Shown piece by piece: positions 40,964 to 51,175 of a stretch of 64,000 nucleotides of DNA. A program made the position numbers and the translations under genes. The stretch spans positions 236,037-300,036 of the forward strand of contig NZ_JAJDJU010000002.1 of NCBI RefSeq assembly GCF_020567705.1, given 5' to 3'. Numbering within the stretch: the stretch's first letter is position 1; each line of letters opens with the position of its first letter. The notes under the pieces are model-generated. The model saw only the letters and a list, made by a program, of their open reading frames with translations. It had not been told where the DNA came from and did no database searches. The DNA is from Acidocella sp. KAb 2-4 (GTDB lineage: Bacteria; Pseudomonadota; Alphaproteobacteria; Acetobacterales; Acetobacteraceae).

Positions 40964-41470
40964 ATGTTCAAGCAGCCTTTCACCATCGCCATCATTCTCA
41001 CTTTGGCCGGGGCGGTGCCGTTTCTGGTGCTGGGCGCCATCGTGCTGCTCGACCCGCTACAGGCGAAAACCGCGATCGAGGTGCTGATCTCCTATGGCGC
41101 CGTGATCCTCTCGTTCCTCGGCGCCGTCCATTGGGGCTTCGCGCTGCGCGACACCGCGCATCCGGTGAATGGGCAGCCCTTGCCGCCGGCCACGCTGGGG
41201 GCGGAGCGCCAGCTTTTGGTGTTCGGCGTGATCCCGGCGCTCATCGGCTGGCTGTCGCTGTCGCTGATGCTGCATTTCAACGCCCCGGCCCTGGCGCTGT
41301 TCCTGCTGCTGGCGGGGTTTCTCATCACCATCGTGGTGGAGACGATCGGGCGCGGGCGCGGCGTGGTCGCGGGCAATTATCTGGCGCTGCGCTGGGCGGC
41401 GTCGATCATCGTGATGGCGACGCTGTTCGTGGTGCTGCTCGCGGTGCTTACCGGCATGCGCGCGGGGTGA
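40964..41470 (+). CDS. DUF3429 family membrane protein
   Basis: This 168-residue membrane protein has five or six predicted spans. It begins [29 protein letters not shown] and includes [19 protein letters not shown], the conserved DUF3429 stretch, and [25 protein letters not shown] lies just upstream of the ATG at 40964. Function is unknown in the family. It starts two bases after the sulfotransferase stop and is probably co-transcribed. Confidence 0.85.
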   Translation: MFKQPFTIAIILTLAGAVPFLVLGAIVLLDPLQAKTAIEVLISYGAVILSFLGAVHWGFALRDTAHPVNGQPLPPATLGAERQLLVFGVIPALIGWLSLSLMLHFNAPALALFLLLAGFLITIVVETIGRGRGVVAGNYLALRWAASIIVMATLFVVLLAVLTGMRAG

Positions 41471-41558
41471 GCCGCGGCGGGCCAGGGCCGGATGTTTACG
41501 TATCCTTCACCCGCATCTTGGTAGGGGAGGAGATAGCAACAACCAGACGGACCTGCCC

Positions 41559-43073
41559 ATGCGCCTGTTTGCCAAACGCCCCACGCCGCCGCCGCCGCCC
41601 AGCGCCCGCGCGCAGCTCGCAGATTTCATTTTCAACCGCGCGCCCGATGCGTATTTCGTGCTGCATGAGGGGCGGGTCGTGGATTGCAACCCGGCGATGG
41701 AGGCGCTGCTGGGCCGGCCCCGCGAGCAATTGCTTGGCCTGACGCCGGATAAGTTCTCGCCCGAATTCCAGCCGGATGGCGAATCCTCGGCCGAGGGGGC
41801 GGTGCGCAAGATGGGCGAGCTGAACGCGCGCAACGATTATATCCGGTTCGACTGGATGCATCAGCGGCTCGACGGCACACCCCTGCCGGTGACGGTGACG
41901 CTGATGTTCGCCACCATCGACGATCTGCCGATGATGGTCGCAATCTGGCAAGATCGCCGGGCGATGGTTGAGGTGCAGGCGCGCCAAGCCAGCATGGCCG
42001 GCGCCCAGGGCGAGGTGGTGGAGGCCTTTTCTCAAGGCTTCGCGCGCATGGCCCAGGGCGATCTCACCGTGCGTTTCACCGACGCCTTCGCGCATGAATA
42101 CGAGCCGCTGCGCGCCAATTTCAACGCCACGATGGAGGCGTTGCAGCAATCGATGCGCGGCATCGTCAGCCATGCCCGTGCGGTGAGCGCCGCCGCCGCC
42201 GAGCTCACCTCGGCGTCGGACGATCTTTCGCGCCGGACTGAGCAGCAGGCCGCCACGCTGGAGGAGACCGCCGCGGCGCTGGACGAGATCACCGCCACCG
42301 TGCGCACCAGCAGCGAGGGCGCCAGCCAGGCGCATGAGCTGGTGCGCACCGCGCGCGAGGATGCGGAGCGCTCGGGCGCCGTGGTGCGCGAGGCAGTGGC
42401 CGCGATGAGTGGGATCGAGTCATCAGCCAGCCAGATTTCCAGCATCATCGGCGTGATCGACGAGATCGCTTTCCAGACCAATCTGCTGGCGCTGAATGCC
42501 GGGGTAGAGGCGGCGCGCGCGGGCGATGCCGGGCGCGGCTTCGCCGTGGTCGCCACCGAGGTGCGCGCCCTGGCGCAGCGCTCGGCCGACGCGGCGAAGG
42601 AGATCAAGGCGCTGATCTCCACCTCGGGCACGCAGGTGGAGGCCGGGGGGCGGCTGGTGGGCGAGACCGGGCGGGCGCTCTCGCGCATCGTCGAGCAGGT
42701 GGAGAAGCTGAACGATCTGGTGCGCGGCATCGCCGGGTCGGCCGGAGAACAGGCGGCCGGGCTCAGCCAGGTCAATTCGGCGGTGAACCAGATGGATCAG
42801 GTGACGCAGCAAAACGCCGCGATGGTGGAGCAGAGCACCGCGGCCAGCCATGGTCTGGCAGCCGAGGCGCGGGAGTTGACGGCGCTGGTCGGCCGGTTCG
42901 AGATCGGGGGGATGGCGGCCGAGCCGCCGCCCGCCCCGGTGCGCAAGCCGGCCCCGGCCAAGCCGCGGGCCGCCACGCGGCCGGCTTCTGGCTTCCGGCC
43001 CGTGCCCGCCCCGCCGCGCAAGGCGCCGGCCGCGATGGCCGCCGGGGGCGATGATGACTGGACGGAGTTTTAA
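41559..43073 (+). CDS. Soluble PAS-containing methyl-accepting chemotaxis protein
   Basis: This 504-residue cytoplasmic chemoreceptor has no membrane span. A PAS-like sensor occupies about 15-135 ([35 protein letters not shown]). A HAMP-like segment follows at about 155-210 ([17 protein letters not shown]). The MCP signalling domain has the hairpin tip [51 protein letters not shown]. The tail is Pro/Ala rich and ends DWTEF, which fits the C-terminal CheR/CheB tethering pentapeptide x-W-x-x-F. PAS suggests sensing of redox, a small ligand or a bound cofactor. No che or flagellar genes are nearby. Confidence 0.93.
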   Translation: MRLFAKRPTPPPPPSARAQLADFIFNRAPDAYFVLHEGRVVDCNPAMEALLGRPREQLLGLTPDKFSPEFQPDGESSAEGAVRKMGELNARNDYIRFDWMHQRLDGTPLPVTVTLMFATIDDLPMMVAIWQDRRAMVEVQARQASMAGAQGEVVEAFSQGFARMAQGDLTVRFTDAFAHEYEPLRANFNATMEALQQSMRGIVSHARAVSAAAAELTSASDDLSRRTEQQAATLEETAAALDEITATVRTSSEGASQAHELVRTAREDAERSGAVVREAVAAMSGIESSASQISSIIGVIDEIAFQTNLLALNAGVEAARAGDAGRGFAVVATEVRALAQRSADAAKEIKALISTSGTQVEAGGRLVGETGRALSRIVEQVEKLNDLVRGIAGSAGEQAAGLSQVNSAVNQMDQVTQQNAAMVEQSTAASHGLAAEARELTALVGRFEIGGMAAEPPPAPVRKPAPAKPRAATRPASGFRPVPAPPRKAPAAMAAGGDDDWTEF

Positions 43074-43285
43074 CCCGCGCTCTGCGCGCTGAAACCGGCA
43101 TCCTCGATGGCGGCGGCGATGGCGGCGGCGCTTCCGCCACTACGCACCGTTACCTGCCGGGTTTGCAGATCGGCCTGCACCTCGGCGGCATTATCGACTT
43201 GCCGCACCGCCGCGGTGATGGAGCGGATGCAGGATTGGCAATGCATTTCGGGAATGTTGAATTTCATGTCGGTCGCTTGCGGCAT
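43070..43285 (-). CDS. Heavy-metal-associated (HMA) domain copper chaperone, CopZ-like
   Basis: This 71-residue protein has a ferredoxin-like HMA fold with the metal motif MHCQSC (CxxC) in [21 protein letters not shown]. It probably carries Cu(I) to the adjacent P-type ATPase. I keep the ATG at 43285 because AGGAG lies upstream. An ATG six codons later (43267) matches shorter homologues. It is divergent from copA with a gap of about 95 bases, and its stop overlaps the convergent chemoreceptor by four bases. Confidence 0.9.
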   Translation of the reverse strand: MPQATDMKFNIPEMHCQSCIRSITAAVRQVDNAAEVQADLQTRQVTVRSGGSAAAIAAAIEDAGFSAQSAG

Positions 43286-43342
43286 CGCGGAACTCCTGGG
43301 TTGTCGTAAATAAGGGGCGGCGGCGCAGCCGGGTCAAGCGCA

Positions 43343-43371
43343 TTGACCACCCGGCTGGGGGCCGCTCATAT
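43343..43371 (+). promoter_or_regulatory. Predicted promoter of the copper ATPase gene (possibly leaderless)
   Basis: TTGACC (43343-43348) and TCATAT (43366-43371) are 17 bases apart. The expected start point, 7-9 bases further, coincides with the ATG at 43380, and no Shine-Dalgarno sequence is present. The transcript may therefore be leaderless. No dyad of the CueR type is evident. Confidence 0.4.
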
Positions 43372-43379
43372 CGTTGGGC

Positions 43380-45446
43380 ATGGACCAGACCCTGCCTCCC
43401 GACCAGCGTATCGACCTCGCCATTGGCGGCATGACCTGCGCGAGCTGCGTGGCGAGGGTGGAGAAGGTGCTGCGCCGCGTGCCGGGGGTGCATGAGGCCT
43501 CGGTGAATCTGGCCACCGAGATGGCGCAGGTGCAGGCCGGGGCCGAGGTGGCGCTGCCCGCGCTCATCGAGGCCGTGCGGCGCGCCGGCTTCACCGCCGC
43601 GCCGATGCAGGCCGCGCGGCCTGACCGCAGCGGACGCGAAAAGCTGGAGTTGATCGCCTCCTTCCTGCTCTCCGCCCCGGTGGTGCTGGACATGGCGCTG
43701 CCCGTGCCGCCTTTGGCGCAACTCGTGCTGGCCAGCGTGGTGCAGGTCTGGCTGGGGGCGCGGTTTTACCGGGCCGGGTTCGCCGCGCTGCGCGCCGGGA
43801 CGGGCAATATGGATCTGCTGGTGGCGCTCGGCACCTCCGCCGCCTGGGGGCTGTCGGTGTGGGATTACGCGGCGGGCGGGCCGCTTTATTTCGAGTCCTC
43901 GGTCGCCATCATCACCCTGATCCGGCTCGGCAAATATATGGAAGGCCGGGTGAAGCGCGACGCCGCCCGCGCGATCACCGCCCTGCACAAGCTGCGCCCC
44001 GAAACCGCGCGCCGCGCCGATGGCGCCGCCGTGCCAGTGGCGGCGCTGGCGCCGGGCGATGAGATCGAACTGCGCCCGGGCGAGCGCGTGCCGGTGGATG
44101 GCGTGGTGGTGGAGGGTGTGGGCAGCCTCGATGAAAGCCCGGTGACGGGCGAGGCCCTGCCGGTGACGCGCGGCCCCGGCGCGGCGCTGCTGGCGGGCAC
44201 GCTCAACCTCAACGCGGTGCTGCGCCTGCGCGTGACCTCTGCCGCCGGGGCGAGTTTCCTCGACCGCATGGCGCGGATGATCGAGGACGCGCAGGCCACC
44301 AAGCCGCGGGTGCAGAAGCTGGCCGACAAGGTGGCTGCGGTGTTTGTGCCGGTGGTGGTGGGGCTGGCGCTGCTCACGCTGGCGGCGTGGCTGGCGCATG
44401 GCGCGGCCTATCCGCGCGCCATCATCAACGCCGTGTCGGTGCTGGTCATCGCCTGCCCCTGCGCCATGGGGCTGGCCACCCCGGCGGCGATCCTGGCGGG
44501 GACGGGCACCGCCGCCAAGCTCGGCATCCTGTTCCGCAGCGCCGATGCGCTGGAGCAGGCGGCGCATGTCGATACGCTGGTGTTCGACAAGACCGGCACG
44601 CTCACCACCGGGCAGCCGCACTTGCAACGCGTGGTGCTGTTCGGCGCGTTGAGCGAGGCGCGGGCGCTGGAGATCGCGGCGGCGCTGGCGGCGCGCGACA
44701 CCCATCCGCTGAGCGCCGCGCTGCGCCGCGCGGGCGTGGCTCCGGCGTCGGATTTCATGGCGTTGCCGGGGCGGGGCGTGCGCGGCAGCGTGGCGGGGGC
44801 GGCGTATCTGCTGGGCTCCGCCGCACTGGTGCCCGCCGCGCCGGCGATGGCGGATGGCGCCACCTGGTCCTGGCTGGCCGGGGCGGATGGCGCGCTGCTC
44901 GCCGGTTTCGCCTTTACCGACACGCTGCGCCCCGGCGCGCGCGCGGCGCTGGCGCGGCTGCGCGAGATGGGCCTGCGCGTGCTGCTGCTCACCGGCGACC
45001 GGCGCGAGGCCGCCGAGGCGCTGGATCTGGGCGTGGAGATCATCGCCGAGGCCGACCCGGCGCGGAAGCTGGCGCTGATCCAGGAGTTGCGCGCCGCCGG
45101 GCGCCGCCCCGCCATGCTGGGCGACGGCATCAACGACGCCGCCGCGCTGGCCGCCGCCACCGTGGGCATGGCCATGGGCTCGGGCGCGGATGTCGCCATC
45201 GAGGCGGCGGATGTCTCGCTGCTGCGCCCCGATCCGGCGCTGGCCCCCGCCGCCATCGCGCTGGCGCGCAAAAGCTGGACGGTGCTGAAGGAAGGGTTGT
45301 TCTGGGCGCTGATTTATAACGCGCTCGGCATCCCCGCCGCCGCTTTCGGCCTGCTGAGCCCGGCCATGGCGGGCGGGGCGATGGCCGCATCCTCACTTTG
45401 CGTACTTGGCAACGCGCTGCGGTTGCGCCATTGGAAACCAGTATGA
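43380..45446 (+). CDS. copA: Copper-translocating P-type ATPase (CopA-like, P1B-1)
   Basis: This 688-residue inner-membrane pump exports Cu(I). It has one N-terminal HMA domain (GGMTCASC, Cys20/Cys23), the membrane metal motif CPC (359-361), phosphorylation site DKTGT (403-407), the HP motif (ARDTHPLSAAL) and the hinge GDGINDAAAL. Tyr-Asn in span 7 (LIYNALGIP) and Met-x-x-Ser-Ser in span 8 (MAASS) fit the Cu(I) P1B-1 subgroup. The ATG at 43380 lacks a ribosome binding site; a TTG six bases upstream is the only alternative. The divergent HMA chaperone supports the copper role. Confidence 0.94.
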   Translation: MDQTLPPDQRIDLAIGGMTCASCVARVEKVLRRVPGVHEASVNLATEMAQVQAGAEVALPALIEAVRRAGFTAAPMQAARPDRSGREKLELIASFLLSAPVVLDMALPVPPLAQLVLASVVQVWLGARFYRAGFAALRAGTGNMDLLVALGTSAAWGLSVWDYAAGGPLYFESSVAIITLIRLGKYMEGRVKRDAARAITALHKLRPETARRADGAAVPVAALAPGDEIELRPGERVPVDGVVVEGVGSLDESPVTGEALPVTRGPGAALLAGTLNLNAVLRLRVTSAAGASFLDRMARMIEDAQATKPRVQKLADKVAAVFVPVVVGLALLTLAAWLAHGAAYPRAIINAVSVLVIACPCAMGLATPAAILAGTGTAAKLGILFRSADALEQAAHVDTLVFDKTGTLTTGQPHLQRVVLFGALSEARALEIAAALAARDTHPLSAALRRAGVAPASDFMALPGRGVRGSVAGAAYLLGSAALVPAAPAMADGATWSWLAGADGALLAGFAFTDTLRPGARAALARLREMGLRVLLLTGDRREAAEALDLGVEIIAEADPARKLALIQELRAAGRRPAMLGDGINDAAALAAATVGMAMGSGADVAIEAADVSLLRPDPALAPAAIALARKSWTVLKEGLFWALIYNALGIPAAAFGLLSPAMAGGAMAASSLCVLGNALRLRHWKPV

Positions 45447-45612
45447 GATGGGTAACGATTGCACGGCCTGCCCGCCGCCGGAACGCGGGATCGGGCGGTA
45501 AATCTTGACTTCCGGGAACGGTTTGCCGATAGGGAGCACGGTAAAGAAACTAGCGCGTTTGGCGCTGGGCGCGCTCTGGCGCGCCAGATCTCACGACGAA
45601 CGGACACCATCC

Positions 45613-47283
<1,671 letters not shown>

Positions 47284-47287
47284 GCCC

Positions 47288-48355
47288 GTGGCGCACTGCC
47301 CGCATTTCGGCCTCTGCGGCGGCTGCGCCGTGGCGGAGCGCCACGCCATCGACAAAGCCGCGCTGCTGCGCGGCGCCCTCGCCCGCGCCGGGTATCTCGA
47401 CGCGCCGGTCGCTCCGCTGGTGGAGGCGCCTGTGGGCACGCGCCGCCGCGTCGACCTCGCGGCGACTCGCAAGGGCGCCGAGATCTCGCTCGGGCTGCAC
47501 AAGGCGCGCGCGGCCGAGGTGGTGGATATGCGCGAATGCGCGCTGCTCCGCCCCGAAATCGTGGCCCTGTTGCCGCCATTGCGGGAGCTGCTGCGCAGCC
47601 TGCTCGCCTTCCGCCGTGCCGGTTCGGTGGTCATCAACTGGCTCGATAACGGGCCGGACATCCTGCTTCGCCTGGATGCCGAATTCCAGCCGCCGGACCG
47701 CAAGCGCATCATCGACTTCGCCAAGGCGCATGGCGCGCCGCGCATCGCCATCGCCACCGGCAAGGACGATCCGGAGCCGGCGGTGATCCTGCACAATCCG
47801 CTGCTCCATTTCGCCGGGGTGGCGGTGACGCCGCCGCCGGGCGGGTTTTTGCAGGCCAGCCCCGAGGGCGAGGCGGCGATTATCGCCGCGATGCTGGCGG
47901 GTTTGCCGAAACTCACCGCGAAATCGCGCATCGTTGAATTATTCGCGGGGTGCGGCACGCTCACCTTTCCGTTGGCGCAACAGGCGCGGGTGGAGGCCTA
48001 TGAGGGGGATATGTTCGCGCCGCAAGCGGGCGAGGCGGCGGCGCGCGCCGCCGGGTTGGGCGGGCGCGTGAGTTTCACCCGGCGCGACCTGCACCGCCGC
48101 CCGCTGCAACCCGCCGAGATGGCGAAAGCCGCGGCCATTGTGCTGGACCCGCCTTATGCCGGGGCGGCGGCGCAAATGCGCTTCATCGTGCAGGCCAATG
48201 TGGCGCGGGTGATCTATGTGAGCTGCAACCCCGAGGCCCTGGCCGCCGACGCTGGCGCCCTGCGCCGCGCCGGATATTTTGTTCTCGCCGCCACGCCGAT
48301 CGACCAGTTCCCGTATTCGGAGAATCTGGAGAGCGTGGTGGTGTTCGGGAAATAG
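47288..48355 (+). CDS. Class I SAM-dependent RNA uracil-5-methyltransferase (RlmD/RumA type), TRAM-less
   Basis: This protein of about 355 residues would methylate C5 of a uridine in 23S rRNA or tRNA. It opens with a 4Fe-4S cluster motif (HCPHFGLCGGC). The SAM fold shows VELFAGCGTLTFPLAQ, the LDPPYAGAA motif and the catalytic cysteine in YVSCNPEALAAD. The N-terminal TRAM domain found in most RlmD and TrmA proteins is missing: the cluster motif is at residue 4. GTG 47288 or ATG 47264 (which overlaps the helicase end) may be the start. The helicase upstream suggests a shared role in rRNA maturation. Confidence 0.88.
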   Translation: MAHCPHFGLCGGCAVAERHAIDKAALLRGALARAGYLDAPVAPLVEAPVGTRRRVDLAATRKGAEISLGLHKARAAEVVDMRECALLRPEIVALLPPLRELLRSLLAFRRAGSVVINWLDNGPDILLRLDAEFQPPDRKRIIDFAKAHGAPRIAIATGKDDPEPAVILHNPLLHFAGVAVTPPPGGFLQASPEGEAAIIAAMLAGLPKLTAKSRIVELFAGCGTLTFPLAQQARVEAYEGDMFAPQAGEAAARAAGLGGRVSFTRRDLHRRPLQPAEMAKAAAIVLDPPYAGAAAQMRFIVQANVARVIYVSCNPEALAADAGALRRAGYFVLAATPIDQFPYSENLESVVVFGK

Positions 48356-48366
48356 GCGGTCCGGGC

Positions 48367-48777
48367 CTAGCCCTGCCGCCAGGGTAGCCCCTCGGCCTTC
48401 CACCCCGCCACATGGCCGCGATGGCCGCGCGGGTCGAGCGGCCCCTCGAAGCCGTCCTTCACATTATACACATGCGCAAACCCGGCCGCCTTGGCCGCCT
48501 GCGCCGCCGCCATGCTGCGCGCGCCCGAGCGGCAGATGAAATAGACGTGATGCTCCGGCGTCACCTGCGCGCTGGCCAGCGCGTCGAGGAATTTCGGGTT
48601 CACCTCCATGGCCGGGAGCATTTGCCACTGGATCAGCACCGGGTGCTTGCCGGTCTGCACCAGATCGGGCAGGCCGACAAAATTCCACTCCGCCTGGGTG
48701 CGCACATCGCACAGAATGGCTGAGGGATTGCTCATAAGCGCTTCCCACACCTGTCGCGGCGCGACATCTTCGATCAT
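48367..48777 (-). CDS. Rhodanese-like sulfurtransferase domain protein
   Basis: This 136-residue single-domain rhodanese has the active-site loop CRSGARS (Cys in FICRSGARSM) and the flanking SAILCDVRTQAEWNFVGLPDL and VYNVKDGFEGPLDPRGHRGHVAGWKAEGLPW segments. The last pattern is typical of cytoplasmic rhodaneses of this type. I chose the ATG at 48777 (MIEDVAPRQVWEAL) behind GGGGGAT. It is divergent from the cysteine synthase homologue, which also handles sulfur, with a 52-base gap. A role in sulfur transfer is inferred. Confidence 0.92.
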   Translation of the reverse strand: MIEDVAPRQVWEALMSNPSAILCDVRTQAEWNFVGLPDLVQTGKHPVLIQWQMLPAMEVNPKFLDALASAQVTPEHHVYFICRSGARSMAAAQAAKAAGFAHVYNVKDGFEGPLDPRGHRGHVAGWKAEGLPWRQG

Positions 48778-48829
48778 AATATCCCCCGGTGTATGGTCGT
48801 TACGCGCAACATAGCGAGGACAGGTTCGG

Positions 48830-49813
48830 ATGGAAACAGTGGCGGACGGGCTGATCGGGGCGATCGGGGGCACGAGGCTGATCAGGCTGAAGCGCGCCTC
48901 CGCCGCCACGGGCTGCGAGATTTTGGGCAAGGCGGAGTTCCTCAACCCTGGCGGCTCGGTGAAAGACCGCGCCGGGCTGGCCATCATCCGCGACGCCGAG
49001 GCCAAGGGGCGGCTGAAGCCTGGGGGCATCATCGTTGAGGGCACGGCGGGCAATACCGGCATCGGGCTGACGCTGGTGGCCAACGCGCTCGGTTATAAAT
49101 GCATCATCGTGATGCCCGAGACCCAGAGCCGCGAGAAGATCGACTTCCTGCGCATGATCGGCGCGGATCTGCGGCTGGTCCCGGCCAAGCCGTTCAAAGA
49201 CCCCGATAATTACGTGCATGTCTCGCGCCGGTTGGCCGAGGAGCTGGGCGCGGTCTGGGCCAACCAGTTTGACAATCTGGCCAATCGCGAGGGCCACCGC
49301 CTGACCACTGGCCCCGAAATCTGGGACGAGACCGCCGGCAAGATCGACGCCTTCACTTGCGCCTGCGGCACGGGCGGCACGCTGGCTGGGGTGTCGATGG
49401 CGCTGAAGGCGCTGAAGCCCGAGGTGAAGATCGTGCTGGCGGACCCGGAGGGCAGCGGCCTCTATGGCTGGGTGAAGAGCGGCGACCTTTCGGTGAGCGG
49501 CTCCTCCATCACCGAGGGTATTGGCCAGTCTCGCGTGCCGGGCAATCTGGAGGGCGTGGCGATCGACGACGCCGTGCGCATCCCCGACCCCGAGGCGCTG
49601 GAGCAGATCTACGACCTGCTGATCCATGAGGGCATCTGCATCGGCGGCTCGGCCGGCATCAACGTGGCGGCGGCGATCCGCGTGGCGCGCGAGATGGGGC
49701 CTGGCCATACGGTGGTGACGATGCTTTGCGATGGCGGCGCGCGCTATCAGAGCAAGCTGTTCAACCCGGAATTCCTGCGGAGCAAGAGCCTGCCGGTGCC
49801 GCCGTGGATGTGA
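48830..49813 (+). CDS. PLP-dependent cysteine synthase family protein
   Basis: This 327-residue enzyme of the O-acetylserine sulfhydrylase / cystathionine beta-synthase fold has the PLP lysine Lys45 in NPGGSVKDRAGL, the phosphate-binding CGTGGTLAGVS loop and the substrate loop EGTAGNTGIGLTLVA. The typical CysK C-terminus is altered (SAGINVAAAIRVAREMGPGHTVVTMLCDGGARYQSKLF). The LCDGGARYQSK stretch matches annotated cysteine synthases of alphaproteobacteria. Its preferred sulfur donor or serine derivative is not clear. The amidase starts on its stop codon (GTGA). Confidence 0.92.
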   Translation: METVADGLIGAIGGTRLIRLKRASAATGCEILGKAEFLNPGGSVKDRAGLAIIRDAEAKGRLKPGGIIVEGTAGNTGIGLTLVANALGYKCIIVMPETQSREKIDFLRMIGADLRLVPAKPFKDPDNYVHVSRRLAEELGAVWANQFDNLANREGHRLTTGPEIWDETAGKIDAFTCACGTGGTLAGVSMALKALKPEVKIVLADPEGSGLYGWVKSGDLSVSGSSITEGIGQSRVPGNLEGVAIDDAVRIPDPEALEQIYDLLIHEGICIGGSAGINVAAAIRVAREMGPGHTVVTMLCDGGARYQSKLFNPEFLRSKSLPVPPWM

Positions 49814-51171
49814 CCGACGCCGCGGCGCTGGACGCCGAGGAGCTGCTCACCGCCTATGCCGCGCGCCAGCTCACCCCGTTGCAGGCCTTGCAGGGGGTGA
49901 CCGAGCGCATCGCCCGGCGCAACCCGGAGATCAACGCCTTTGCGGTGATGAACCCCGAGGCGCTCAATGCCGCGCGCGCCAGCGCGGCCCGCTGGGCGGC
50001 GGGCAAGCCAAGTGGCGTGCTGGATGGCGTGCCGGTGACGGTGAAGGATTTGGTGGACATGGCCGGGCTGCCCACGCGGCGCGGCAGCAAGACCACCGAT
50101 ACCGCGCCCGCCCCCGCCGACGCCCCGCTGGTGCGCGCCCTGCGCCGGGCGGGGGCGGTGATCATCGGCAAGACCACAACCACCGAATATGGCTGGAAAT
50201 CGCCCGGCGACTGCCCGCTGCACGGTATCACCCGCAACCCTTGGAACACCGCGCGCACGCCGGGCGGCTCGTCCTCGGGCGCGGCGGCGGCGGCGGCGGC
50301 GTTTTTCGGTCCGCTGCATGTGGGCACCGATGCGGGCGGCTCCATCCGTATTCCCGCCGCGTGGTCGGGCATTGTTGGGCTCAAGCCCAGCTTCGGGCTG
50401 GTGCCGCAATGGCCGCTAGGCGCGTTCGGGCATGTCGCCGTGGCCGGGCCGATGGCGCGCTCGGTGCGCGACGCGGCGCTGATGCTCTCGGCCCTGGCCG
50501 GGCATGACGCGGCGGACCCGTTCTCCCTGCCCGGCGCGCCACGCGATTATCTGGCGGGCATCGAGGAGGGCGTGCGCGGCCTGCGCATCGGCGTGCTGCT
50601 GCGCCCGGGCTTCGCCGCGCCGGTGGATGCGGACGGGCTGCACGCGCTGGAGCAGGCGCGGCTGGCGCTGCGCGAGCAGGGTGCCGAACTGGTCGAGATC
50701 AGTCCCGATCTGCCGGATATCTCCGAGGTGTTCACGAAACTCTGGGGCATCGCCCTGGCGCGGGTGGCGGATACGCTGGCCGAGGACCAGCGCGCGCTGC
50801 TGGAGCCGGGGCTGCTGGCGGTGGCTGAGCGCTTCCGCGCCACGCCGGGGCTGGAGGTGATGCGCGCCGAGGCGCTGCGCGTGCAGGCGGCGCATGAGAT
50901 GGCGGCGCTGACGGTGGACGCGGTGCTTTGCCCCGCCGTGCCGCATTGCGCGCCGCTGGCCGAGGCCCCGGTGCCCGACCCGGTGGCGGCGCTCTGGCAA
51001 AACTGGGCGCCCTGGACCTTCCTGTTCAACCTCACCCGCCAGCCGGCGATTGCCGTGCCGGTGGGGGTGAACGCGGCGGGGCTGCCGATTTCGGTGCAGA
51101 TCGCCGCGCCGCTCTACCGCGACGACATGGCGCTGCGTGTGGCGCGGGCGGTGGAGCGGGCGGTGGGGTAG
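49810..51171 (+). CDS. Amidase signature family hydrolase
   Basis: This 453-residue amidase has the Ser-cisSer-Lys triad: Lys79 (VPVTVKDLVD), Ser155 (PGGSSSGAA) and nucleophile Ser178 (GTDAGGSIRIPAA). The family includes aryl-acylamidases, GatA-like and urea-derivative amidases. Its residues do not match GatA partner motifs and no gatB/gatC is adjacent, so it is not the amidotransferase. The GTG at 49810 overlaps the cysteine synthase stop by four bases; a GTG two codons upstream is also possible. The substrate is unknown. Confidence 0.9.
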   Translation: MTDAAALDAEELLTAYAARQLTPLQALQGVTERIARRNPEINAFAVMNPEALNAARASAARWAAGKPSGVLDGVPVTVKDLVDMAGLPTRRGSKTTDTAPAPADAPLVRALRRAGAVIIGKTTTTEYGWKSPGDCPLHGITRNPWNTARTPGGSSSGAAAAAAAFFGPLHVGTDAGGSIRIPAAWSGIVGLKPSFGLVPQWPLGAFGHVAVAGPMARSVRDAALMLSALAGHDAADPFSLPGAPRDYLAGIEEGVRGLRIGVLLRPGFAAPVDADGLHALEQARLALREQGAELVEISPDLPDISEVFTKLWGIALARVADTLAEDQRALLEPGLLAVAERFRATPGLEVMRAEALRVQAAHEMAALTVDAVLCPAVPHCAPLAEAPVPDPVAALWQNWAPWTFLFNLTRQPAIAVPVGVNAAGLPISVQIAAPLYRDDMALRVARAVERAVG

Positions 51172-51175
51172 GGGG

